From the NCBI GenBank assembly GCA_002786355.1, contig PGCO01000002.1, positions 186,001-250,000 of the forward strand: a DNA stretch of 64,000 nucleotides, in the 5' to 3' direction. Shown one piece after another: positions 17,669 through 25,645 of this stretch (its first letter is position 1; the number at the start of each line of letters is the position of its first letter). A program made the position numbers and the translations under genes. The notes under the pieces were generated by a model, which made no database searches, was not told the DNA's origin, and worked only from the letters and a program-made list of their open reading frames with translations. Origin of the DNA: Sediminibacterium sp. FEMGT703S (lineage in GTDB: Bacteria > Bacteroidota > Bacteroidia > Chitinophagales > Chitinophagaceae).

Positions 17669-18721
17669 TTAATATATCATATGCCCCTTGATAAAATCGC
17701 TCACTAAGTAGCTGATTAATTTGCCCGTTCCTGGGTCTTTCTCGCCAGTTGATAATTGTACTGCACCCTCTGAAATATGTAAGTAAGCTGCCTTGGTATC
17801 AGCAGCTGTATATTGCATATACTGCCTCGCTTGCATAGGCGTAATACCTATTTTAGCATGAGCGCTAGACAAAGTATCAGCTATAGCATCCATATCTAAT
17901 TCGATACCGCATAATGTATCATCAGTGAATGATGTTGCATGTGCTACTGCTTGAATAAAAGTTCTTTTTTCATGCACAAATATGTCTTCATAAGTAATGC
18001 AATCGATGAATGGGTTATTGACCATATCCATCCATACGTTTTGAGGAATATAATTTTCGTGCAACCCAATTACACAGTATTTTTCTAAATATCCATCTTC
18101 TTCAGCATAAGTAAACCCATTTCCACTATGCCTTCCTTCCATTGGTCTAAAATCGGCATGCGCATCTAAATTAATCGCATTAATTTGTGCAATAGGTATT
18201 ACTCCTGCTTTATAAAAACCTTTTGCCGCTCCCTTTATGCATGGATATGCATTATTATGACCTCCGCCAATAACAATGGGTATTTTTTTATTTTGTGTAA
18301 TCAAGTGTATTAGCTGCTCTACCGCATCATCAATGGTATTTACTGCATGTCGATATGCAGCCATTTTCTCTTCTTCATTAAAAGCGTTTTGATCTATCAA
18401 TTCTGCGATGGTGGAAAAATCAAAATGACCTAATACCATCATATTACTGCCTTCTAAAAAATCATTGCTTTGGATATTTAAAAAAGCTTTTAGAAATGCC
18501 AACCAAGCACTATCAGTCCCTCCTATTCCTCCATTGGCTTTTACGCCAATATCTTCTGGTATTCCTAGTATAATATAATTGGCAGGACTTGCTTGCAGGC
18601 TAGCTTCTATAGTTGATGGATTAGCAACGACCTGCACCCGCTCACCTAACTTGGTTTCAAAACGGCGAATTTTTGTTACAGAAAGAATATCCTGTTTATT
18701 ATAAAACTTAAAATGGTGCAT
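17669..18721 (-). CDS. hutG: Formimidoylglutamase-like ureohydrolase
   Basis: Arginase/agmatinase-fold enzyme. The manganese-binding motifs are visible: GGGHNN, NLDAHADFRP (DAHxD) and ELDMDAI (DxD). Next to hutI, the likely reaction is hydrolysis of N-formimidoyl-glutamate to glutamate and formamide, the last step of histidine degradation. Assignment within the ureohydrolase family rests on this context. ATG 18721 (350 residues) is preferred over a TTG two codons upstream at 18727. HutU and HutH are not in the window. Confidence 0.85.
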   Translation of the reverse strand: MHHFKFYNKQDILSVTKIRRFETKLGERVQVVANPSTIEASLQASPANYIILGIPEDIGVKANGGIGGTDSAWLAFLKAFLNIQSNDFLEGSNMMVLGHFDFSTIAELIDQNAFNEEEKMAAYRHAVNTIDDAVEQLIHLITQNKKIPIVIGGGHNNAYPCIKGAAKGFYKAGVIPIAQINAINLDAHADFRPMEGRHSGNGFTYAEEDGYLEKYCVIGLHENYIPQNVWMDMVNNPFIDCITYEDIFVHEKRTFIQAVAHATSFTDDTLCGIELDMDAIADTLSSAHAKIGITPMQARQYMQYTAADTKAAYLHISEGAVQLSTGEKDPGTGKLISYLVSDFIKGHMIY

Positions 18722-18762
18722 GGTCAAAAGTTTAAATGAACAATTCTGTTACTTAAATATAA

Positions 18763-20001
18763 TTAAATAAACTGACCATTAATCATAACCTTTTGAATCA
18801 AATTACTCCCAAAAGCATAGGGCATATAGGCCAATGAAGGTATGGGGTGTGTGAAAATCAAATTAGCCCGTTTACCAATGGTGATACTGCCTACTTCATT
18901 GGCTAATTCCATAGCAAATGCACCATTGATCGTAGCTGCGTTGATGGCTTCTTCTGGTAACATCTTCATTTGTATGCAACTAAGGGCAACTACAAAATTC
19001 ATATTTCCACTTGGGCTAGATCCTGGATTAAAATCGGATGCAAGGGCCAAAGCTGCATTGGCATTGATTAGCGTTCTTGCTGGCTGATAAGGCATTCTTA
19101 GAAAAAAAGCTGCCGTTGGCAATAAAGTACCAATTGTAACCGATTGGCTCAATGCGCTGATTGCTGAATCATTCATGGTTTCAAGATGGTCAACAGAAAT
19201 AGCTCCCAATTTTACCCCTAGCTCTACCCCACCCGACGCATTTAATTGATTCGCATGAATTTTGGGTTTTAGTCCATATGCAATACCAGCTTCGCAAATT
19301 CGCTGGGTTTCAGCTACACTAAAAAATCCCTCCTCGCAAAAAACATCTATATAATCAGCCAGTTGCTCGTCTGCAATGATCGGTAACATTTCATTGATTA
19401 TTTGATCAATGTATCCTTCGTGATTTTCTCTAAATTCCAAAGGATATGTATGCGCACCTAAAAAACTTGCTTTTACTGGAATAGGAGCAGTTTCCTTTAT
19501 GCGTTTTATAACGCGCAGCATTTTTAATTCGTTGTCTGTATTAAGCCCATAGCCACTTTTGATTTCAATTGCGCCTGTTCCCAGTTTCATCAACTCGTTC
19601 AATCTTGTCATTGCTTGCAAATACAATTCGTCTTCCGTTGATTGGGCTATTTTCCTAGCAGAATTTAGTATCCCTCCTCCTTTTGCTGCAATTTCAGCAT
19701 AGGTTAGCCCATTAATTTTATGAACAAACTCATCTTCTCTGCTTGCTGCAAAAACCAAATGCGTATGGCTGTCGCACCAACAAGGAAGAACAGATGAACC
19801 GGCGGCATCAATCACCTCAGCCCCAGACATATGATCAACAGTTAATTCATGCATTGTGCCATATGCTTGAATAATCCCATTTTCAACTACAATAAATGCA
19901 TTTTCGATGATTGGAAGTTGCGAAAGTGCTGACCCTCTTACAACTATTGAATTGGTTCTGGTGTTAACCAAATGTTTGATATGTTGTATGACCCTTTTCA
20001 T
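18763..20001 (-). CDS. hutI: Imidazolonepropionase
   Basis: Opens the ring of 4-imidazolone-5-propionate to N-formimidoyl-glutamate in histidine catabolism. Amidohydrolase metal ligands appear in CDSHTHLVFA (about residue 80), GAHTYP, HANQLNASGG and the aspartate in SDFNPGSSP; KSGYGL is also a family signature. 412 residues is standard. It lies 41 bases upstream of hutG on the same strand, making a two-gene hut operon. Only 26 bases separate it from the divergent CrtA-like gene, so their promoters must be interleaved. Confidence 0.95.
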   Translation of the reverse strand: MKRVIQHIKHLVNTRTNSIVVRGSALSQLPIIENAFIVVENGIIQAYGTMHELTVDHMSGAEVIDAAGSSVLPCWCDSHTHLVFAASREDEFVHKINGLTYAEIAAKGGGILNSARKIAQSTEDELYLQAMTRLNELMKLGTGAIEIKSGYGLNTDNELKMLRVIKRIKETAPIPVKASFLGAHTYPLEFRENHEGYIDQIINEMLPIIADEQLADYIDVFCEEGFFSVAETQRICEAGIAYGLKPKIHANQLNASGGVELGVKLGAISVDHLETMNDSAISALSQSVTIGTLLPTAAFFLRMPYQPARTLINANAALALASDFNPGSSPSGNMNFVVALSCIQMKMLPEEAINAATINGAFAMELANEVGSITIGKRANLIFTHPIPSLAYMPYAFGSNLIQKVMINGQFI

Positions 20002-20027
20002 TGCCGAAAATTAGTTTAATTTAATGT

Positions 20028-20717
20028 ATGATTGCTACTTTAAGTATAGTTAGGTACCCCAGTTATTTGGGTTGGGCAGGTTTTTTATCAATGGCTTTAT
20101 TTAGACTTCCGCTTTGGCTTAGCAGTAAAATTCATTTCTACAAACTAATGGGTTGTGGCCGCAATGGCACTTTCGACAAAACACCTGATTGGAGACAATG
20201 GGCTTTATTAAGTATAAGCGAAACAGCTGATGCCGGCTTTAGACCAACTTTTGTTAAAGCATGGTGGAAATTATTTGGTGTAGAAATATGGGAGCTACAA
20301 CTTGAGCCGATTGAAGGGCATGGTACTTGGGATGGCAAAGAAGTATTCGGTTCTTTACCCAAACAAACTAACTATGAAGGCCCAATTGGGATTCTAACAA
20401 GGGCAACCATCAGACTTTCACAATTAGGCCGTTTTTGGTCTCATGTAGATGCAATTGCTAATCAAATGGCCAGTGCAGAGGGGTTTGTTACTTCGGTAGG
20501 AATTGGAGAAGTGCCTTGGATAAAACAAGCTACATTTAGTATTTGGGAGAGCAAAGAACAAATGAGACAATTTGCTTATAAGATGAAAGAACACGCTGAA
20601 GTAGTGAAGAAAACCCATCAAGAGAAATGGTATACGGAAGATATGTTTGTTCGTTTTAAACCCTTGAAATCGTCTGGCAGTTTAAATGGGAAATTGCCAT
20701 TTGAAATAAAATTGTAA
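20028..20717 (+). CDS. Spheroidene monooxygenase-like protein (CrtA family)
   Basis: 229 residues resembling CrtA, which adds keto groups to acyclic carotenoids. The C-terminal half carries the family pattern: LTRATIRLSQLGRFWSHV, then GIGEVPWIKQATFSIW and EKWYTEDMFVRF; the middle has FRPTFVKAWWKLFGVEIW. No other carotenoid gene is in the window, so the substrate is unknown. It is divergent from hutI with a 26-base gap. The family match comes from remembered motifs and is fairly strong, while the activity is inference. Confidence 0.72.
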   Translation: MIATLSIVRYPSYLGWAGFLSMALFRLPLWLSSKIHFYKLMGCGRNGTFDKTPDWRQWALLSISETADAGFRPTFVKAWWKLFGVEIWELQLEPIEGHGTWDGKEVFGSLPKQTNYEGPIGILTRATIRLSQLGRFWSHVDAIANQMASAEGFVTSVGIGEVPWIKQATFSIWESKEQMRQFAYKMKEHAEVVKKTHQEKWYTEDMFVRFKPLKSSGSLNGKLPFEIKL

Positions 20718-20837
20718 TTTGCATTTAGTGAACCATTGTTCTACCATATCTTTTTTGACATCCCATTTTGCATGGATGTACAGGGGCTTGAACCCAATGC
20801 CTGATCATTGAAGGGGCTTTAAATAAGATCTATACAA

Positions 20838-20900
20838 CATCAAATTGATGATTAACAGGTATTGAACTACCTGCTTCATGTAATAAAATATTACTTGAAG
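20838..20900. repeat. Cluster of three palindromes upstream of the arginine deiminase-like gene
   Basis: Three symmetrical elements lie side by side in the 221-base gap: CATCAA-A-TTGATG at 20838-20850, CAGGTA-N6-TACCTG at 20856-20873, and a 12-bp arm pair with one mismatch around AAA at 20874-20900 (CTTCATGTAATA / TATTACTTGAAG). They end 38 bases before the next start codon. They could be operator sites or a structured leader; neither is shown. Confidence 0.45.
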
Positions 20901-20938
20901 AACTGTTTTATTCATTCATGCATTTATAAATTTTTTAT

Positions 20939-22369
20939 ATGAAAGTTTCTGTTACTTCCGAAATTGGCACCCTAAAACGATTATTGGTTCATAGTCCTGA
21001 TAGTGGATTAGGAAAAGTAGTCCCATCAAAAGCCCAAGATTGGCTTTTTGAAGACATTGTACATTTAGACACTATTCGAAAAGATGAGTACGATTATTAC
21101 ACTAAAATATTGCTTTACTTTTTAGATCCCGAAAAAATAAAAGGAAAATTAGCTGAGATTGATCATCCTGAGAACAAACGCAGTTTTTACAAGCCTGAAA
21201 ACAATGATTTTTATAAATCAGATAAAGTGATTGAACTACAATGGCTACTATCTGAACTACTTGAAAACAAAGATATCAAAACCAAATTGGTGTCATCTGT
21301 TTGTGCAATTGAAGGGTGTACTTATCAAACACAAAATGAACTATTGAATTACGAACCAACTGAATTGGCAAAAACGCTAATCTCAGGAACTTCACAAGAA
21401 AGACAGCTTTTATTTGCGCCAATTCCCAACTTTATATTTACACGTGATATTGGCATTACGATTAAAGATCATGTCCTATTGAATAAGCCTGCAAAAAAAG
21501 CTAGAACAAGAGAAGCTTTGTTGGCAAAATATATTTTCTTTAATCATCCATTATTTGCTGACTATACAAAGAAAATAATAGAATTATCCGATTCGCATCA
21601 TAGCTTTTTATTGCCAAAAGAAGACGATGAAAGAAAAATCACTTTAGAAGGTGGGGATATCATGGTTGTGAGTGAGAATCATATTCTGGTTGGAGTAAGC
21701 GAAAGAACTTCATCGGAAGCTGCTGTTAAAATAACACAAACCCTTTTTGAAATGGGATTGATGGACAAAGTTACCATCGTAAAAATTCCTAAGAAAAGAG
21801 ATTACATGCATATAGACACTGTTTTTACGCAAGTAAAAAGAGATGTATGGGTCATGTTAGGAAACTTCTCTAGAAAAGCGGTGAAGCATGAAGACGAATC
21901 TGCAGTAGAAAGAATTCTTGAAATTAAAAAGGAAGAAAAGATTAAAATTTTACAATTTCATAGAAGTAATCCCGAAAATCCTATTTCCTTTGAAAGCTTA
22001 GAAGACTTATTGGTAGATATTAGTAAAACGGATTTAAAATGTACCAATGAAGTACGTTTTATTTTTTCTGGAAATAACGAATTCCCCTACAGTGCAAGAG
22101 AACAATGGACAGACTCTTGTAATTTATTGGCCTTAAAAGAAGGGGTTGTTTTGGGTTACGATAGAAATGATAAAACCACCGAAGCATTCAGAAATGCGGG
22201 TTTTACTATTATTGGAGTAAAAGAATTATTACAACAATTAGAGGATGGCAGTATCAGTACCGACCAAATAAAAGATACTTTTATTTTAATGCCATCTGCT
22301 GAATTATCTAGAGCAAGAGGTGGATTTCATTGCATGAGTATGCCTCTTTGGAGAGAACCTATTAATTAA
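20939..22369 (+). CDS. Arginine deiminase-like amidinotransferase-superfamily hydrolase
   Basis: Member of the guanidino-group-modifying superfamily, closest by motif to arginine deiminase (arginine to citrulline and ammonia). Visible elements: TLKRLLVHSPD near the N-terminus, NFIFTRDIG, LEGGDIMVV, MHIDTVFTQV with the catalytic His, and Cys465 as nucleophile in ARGGFHCMSMPL. At 476 residues it is longer than typical ArcA (about 410), mainly through an inserted helical region at residues 60-130. It is followed 7 bases later by ctlX. The precise substrate is inferred. Confidence 0.82.
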   Translation: MKVSVTSEIGTLKRLLVHSPDSGLGKVVPSKAQDWLFEDIVHLDTIRKDEYDYYTKILLYFLDPEKIKGKLAEIDHPENKRSFYKPENNDFYKSDKVIELQWLLSELLENKDIKTKLVSSVCAIEGCTYQTQNELLNYEPTELAKTLISGTSQERQLLFAPIPNFIFTRDIGITIKDHVLLNKPAKKARTREALLAKYIFFNHPLFADYTKKIIELSDSHHSFLLPKEDDERKITLEGGDIMVVSENHILVGVSERTSSEAAVKITQTLFEMGLMDKVTIVKIPKKRDYMHIDTVFTQVKRDVWVMLGNFSRKAVKHEDESAVERILEIKKEEKIKILQFHRSNPENPISFESLEDLLVDISKTDLKCTNEVRFIFSGNNEFPYSAREQWTDSCNLLALKEGVVLGYDRNDKTTEAFRNAGFTIIGVKELLQQLEDGSISTDQIKDTFILMPSAELSRARGGFHCMSMPLWREPIN

Positions 22370-22376
22370 ATCAACT

Positions 22377-23288
22377 ATGCAACATACTAGTCACTTATTA
22401 ATGATACAACCTGTTCATTTCAGTTTTAATGATGAAACAGCCGTAAATAATAGTTTTCAAAACAAATCAGATCAGTCTAACGTACAAACTAAGGCCAGAG
22501 AAGAATTTGAACAATTCATCACTGTTTTAAGAGCCCATGATATAGACGTTACAGTGGTAGAAGACAGCCCTAATCCGCATACTCCTGACTCTATTTTCCC
22601 GAACAATTGGATTTCTTTTCATGATGATGGAAGCATTTGCCTCTACCCAATGTTTGCAATTAACAGAAGGTTAGAAAGAAAACCCTCTGTTTTAACAGCC
22701 ATTCAACAAAAATTTGTAATAACCCATACCAATGATTTTACAAGACATGAGAATGATTCACTTTTTCTAGAAGGCACTGGTAGCATGGTTCTGGACAGAG
22801 AAAATAAAATTGCCTATGCTTGCCTCTCCCCTAGAACGAACCAATTGGTTTTAGATGAATTTTGTACAACCATGCATTTTAAAGGAGTATCATTTGTTGC
22901 AGTAGACGCAGCAGGTGATCCTATTTATCATACAAACGTTATGATGTGCGTGGCCGATGATTATGTTGTCATTTGTTTAGACTCCATTAGAGATGTTGAA
23001 GAAAAAAATAATGTAATTGCATCAATACAACACTCAGGAAAAATAATCATTGAAATTGATTTTAGTCAGATGAATCAATTTGCTGGGAACATGTTACAAG
23101 TTCATAATGCTAAAGGAGAGAAATTTTTAGTCATGTCTAGCCAAGCATTTAATGCATTAAGACCAGACCAAATAGAAAAGATTCATGTGTTCAATAAAAT
23201 CATACATAGCGATATTACGACTATAGAAACCAATGGTGGCGGTAGTGCTAGGTGTATGATGGCTGAAATATTCTTACCACTTAAATAG
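22377..23288 (+). CDS. ctlX: Citrulline utilisation hydrolase CtlX family
   Basis: 303 residues, also of the amidinotransferase/deiminase fold. Motifs: TPDSIFPNNWISFH, LEGTGSMVLDR, the catalytic His in YHTNVMM and Cys293 in GGGSARCMMAE. CtlX proteins are named for citrulline utilisation; the exact reaction is less well established than for arginine deiminase. Its position 7 bases after the arginine deiminase-like gene fits a pathway in which the first enzyme makes citrulline and this one processes it. Confidence 0.85.
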   Translation: MQHTSHLLMIQPVHFSFNDETAVNNSFQNKSDQSNVQTKAREEFEQFITVLRAHDIDVTVVEDSPNPHTPDSIFPNNWISFHDDGSICLYPMFAINRRLERKPSVLTAIQQKFVITHTNDFTRHENDSLFLEGTGSMVLDRENKIAYACLSPRTNQLVLDEFCTTMHFKGVSFVAVDAAGDPIYHTNVMMCVADDYVVICLDSIRDVEEKNNVIASIQHSGKIIIEIDFSQMNQFAGNMLQVHNAKGEKFLVMSSQAFNALRPDQIEKIHVFNKIIHSDITTIETNGGGSARCMMAEIFLPLK

Positions 23289-23317
23289 TATGGTTTGTTT
23301 TTGGCACATTAACAAAC

Positions 23318-24196
23318 TTAGAAACTTTTACGAACCCCCTCTGCAAAAGAGTGGGGTTTGTAGTTTAATACCTTACTAGCTTTATCAATTTTAAGTCCAG
23401 ATTGCTTGGCCCTTTTTACAGGCTCAGGAAAACTACTACTGTCTACGGCTTCAATTAAATTGGGGTTCAAAGACAAGCAATTCGCAACTTCTATAGCCAT
23501 CTCATAAGGGGTAATAATTTCAGCTCCAGCTAAATGAAAAATTCCATTATGGTTTTCTACAATGATTGTTTCTAAGCCTTCACATATATCATTTACAAAA
23601 GTGGGGGTTCGTTGCTGATCATTAACCACTTTAATTGAATTCCCTTGCAATAACTGTTTTTGCACCCATTGAATAAAACTTGGTCTAGAACCAGGCAATT
23701 CAGGACCATAAATAAAAACAGGCCTTACAATTACATATTTCGGTATATGCTGCTTCACCCAAATTTCTGCTTGTAATTTACTTTCACCGTAAAAATTAAG
23801 CGGAGCTGCTTGATCTTCTTCACCATGAGGTCCATTTTCACCAAAAATAAAATCGGTAGAAAAATAGATAAATCTAGATTGATATTTTAATGCTGCTTCA
23901 CCTAAATGAATTGTAGCCTGCACATTCTGCAATAAACAATTTTCTGGATTAACATGGCATTCATCGGGTTTACTCATTGCAGCAATATGAATAATCCAAT
24001 CGGGTCGAATACTATCGAATACCATTTCGACAGAAGGCATATCTGTAAGATCGCAAGAATGATATTGAATTGGACTTTGTGTTGCAAATCGAGCGGCTCC
24101 CCTAGAAATTGCATGTACTTGAAATCCTTTATTTGCAAAGAATTGAGTAACATGTTGACCAGTAAATCCATTCGCGCCGGTTATTGCTATTTTCAT
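23318..24196 (-). CDS. RmlD-like NAD(P)-dependent sugar/SDR reductase
   Basis: Extended short-chain dehydrogenase of 292 residues. The Rossmann motif GANGFTGQHV is at residues 7-16 and the YxxxK catalytic pair in NFYGESKLQAE, with STDFIFG preceding it. The pattern is that of dTDP-4-dehydrorhamnose reductase-like proteins (RmlD_sub_bind). No other rhamnose gene is adjacent, so dTDP-rhamnose is not a safe substrate call. It lies downstream of the response-regulator terminator, so it is transcribed separately. Confidence 0.82.
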   Translation of the reverse strand: MKIAITGANGFTGQHVTQFFANKGFQVHAISRGAARFATQSPIQYHSCDLTDMPSVEMVFDSIRPDWIIHIAAMSKPDECHVNPENCLLQNVQATIHLGEAALKYQSRFIYFSTDFIFGENGPHGEEDQAAPLNFYGESKLQAEIWVKQHIPKYVIVRPVFIYGPELPGSRPSFIQWVQKQLLQGNSIKVVNDQQRTPTFVNDICEGLETIIVENHNGIFHLAGAEIITPYEMAIEVANCLSLNPNLIEAVDSSSFPEPVKRAKQSGLKIDKASKVLNYKPHSFAEGVRKSF

Positions 24197-24233
24197 ATGG
24201 CAATGCTACGAAAAATACATATACTAAAAATGC

Positions 24234-24257
24234 AGAAGGCGCCAACTGGCGCCTTCT
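24234..24257 (-). terminator. Intrinsic terminator after the response regulator
   Basis: AGAAGGCGCC (24234-24243) pairs perfectly with GGCGCCTTCT (24248-24257) around a 4-base loop. Read on the minus strand it is followed by GCATTTTTAG, a T-run, so it ends transcripts of the kinase/lipoprotein/regulator operon before the reductase gene. Confidence 0.85.
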
Positions 24258-24325
24258 ATTTAAAATACAATCCCCCTCTGATTGTATAATAAATTATTTT
24301 TACTTAAATAAAGCAGGATCTGGAA

Positions 24326-25006
24326 CTATGATCGTTTAAACCAATTTTTTTTTAGTGCAATCTTTATAGCGGCAGTTTTATTTGAAACATGTAGCTTTTC
24401 GTAAATATTGGCTATATGCTTTCGTACCGTATGCGGACTGATAAATAACTTATCGGCAACCTGGTGATAGTTTAAGCCGTCTACAATACCTTCCAAAATT
24501 TGCATTTCCCTTTCAGACAAAACAGAAGGCGTATCAGCTTTATGTTCAGGTAAATCATGGTTGTTGACCGACTTAAGCATCATTAAAGTCTTCCTTGCAA
24601 CAATTGGAGACATTGGAACAGTGCCTTCATTTAATAATTCTTTAATGAAAGCAATGATCTTTGAAATTGATTCATCTTTTAAAAGATAACCACTTGCGCC
24701 TACTTTAACCGCTTCAAATATTTTTTCGTCTTCACTGAATGCGGTTAGCATCAAAAATTGTATATCAGGATAAATTTCCTTTGCAATCAACACCGTTTCT
24801 AAGCCATCCATTTCCGGCATTTCAATATCCATGAGAACAACTAAAGGATATTGAGCACTTGAAAGATTTTCCATTTGTTGAAGAAAATCAATCCCATTCC
24901 CAGCTGTTAAAACAACTTCAATTTGATTTGAATATTGGAGCTGATCTGCCAAATTAGATCGCAAAAATCTTTTATCATCAACAATGGCAACTCGAATCTT
25001 ATCCAT
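24326..25006 (-). CDS. NarL/LuxR-type response regulator
   Basis: 226 residues: a receiver domain with Asp10-Asp11 acidic pocket, phospho-acceptor Asp60 in VVLMDIEMPEMDG and Lys109 in YLLKDES, then a LuxR-type helix-turn-helix (LSEREMQILEGIVDGLNYHQ through ISPHTVRKHI). It should bind DNA as a dimer on phosphorylation. Its partner is almost certainly the TPR sensor kinase two genes upstream on the same strand. Regulated promoters are not identifiable from sequence. Confidence 0.94.
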   Translation of the reverse strand: MDKIRVAIVDDKRFLRSNLADQLQYSNQIEVVLTAGNGIDFLQQMENLSSAQYPLVVLMDIEMPEMDGLETVLIAKEIYPDIQFLMLTAFSEDEKIFEAVKVGASGYLLKDESISKIIAFIKELLNEGTVPMSPIVARKTLMMLKSVNNHDLPEHKADTPSVLSEREMQILEGIVDGLNYHQVADKLFISPHTVRKHIANIYEKLHVSNKTAAIKIALKKNWFKRS

Positions 25007-25041
25007 AATAATATTTTAATATACTAGGCCCAAAGGACTAA

Positions 25042-25554
25042 TTATTGCTCAACCAATGTACATGAAAAATCTAGTGTTTCTCCACCTAATAAACCCTGTT
25101 GTAATACTTTTGTAGTAGGAACCTTAATAGTTACTTTCCCACCATTAACTGTAACATCAGCTAAAACAGAAGTTGCAGTTGATGCATAACGTTTATTTCT
25201 TGTCTTATCTTCTACACTAATCATTAATTCATCCGCATTAAGCATTGACGGATCGGGGGTAATAACAATTTTATATTTCCCTGCTGTTGGAGTCGATTTA
25301 AACATAACTGTCACTCCATTTAAAGCTACAAATGAATTTGAGTTGGCCGCACTTTCAGCAGAAGTTGGAATTTTATCCCATGCTTGATATGCAACAAAAA
25401 CACCTGAAGGAACTTTCCGAGATAAAACTTGACTAAAATTACTACCTCCTAAAGTCCAGCCAGCACTAGTTTGATCATTGGGTGAATCACCCTCTTTATT
25501 ACATGCACTTATGGTAAAAAGACTAACACAAAGAATTAATAGAAGCTTTTTCAT
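25042..25554 (-). CDS. Lipoprotein of unknown function between kinase and regulator
   Basis: 170 residues with a lipoprotein signal peptide: MKKLLLILCVSLFTISACNK, lipid-modified Cys18. The mature part starts with an acidic, flexible stretch (KEGDSPNDQTS), then beta-rich sequence ending TLDFSCTLVEQ. I recognise no domain. It lies between the sensor kinase (91 bases) and its regulator (35 bases) on the same strand, so it may be an envelope component of the same signalling unit, for example a ligand-binding or modulating partner. That role is inference from position. Confidence 0.78.
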   Translation of the reverse strand: MKKLLLILCVSLFTISACNKEGDSPNDQTSAGWTLGGSNFSQVLSRKVPSGVFVAYQAWDKIPTSAESAANSNSFVALNGVTVMFKSTPTAGKYKIVITPDPSMLNADELMISVEDKTRNKRYASTATSVLADVTVNGGKVTIKVPTTKVLQQGLLGGETLDFSCTLVEQ

Positions 25555-25645
25555 TTTTGTTTGTTTAATTATTTACTGTTTTAAAATTTAACTATACAAA
25601 AATGATTAATCAGCATTGGGTATTCAATAACTCATATGTAGTATT

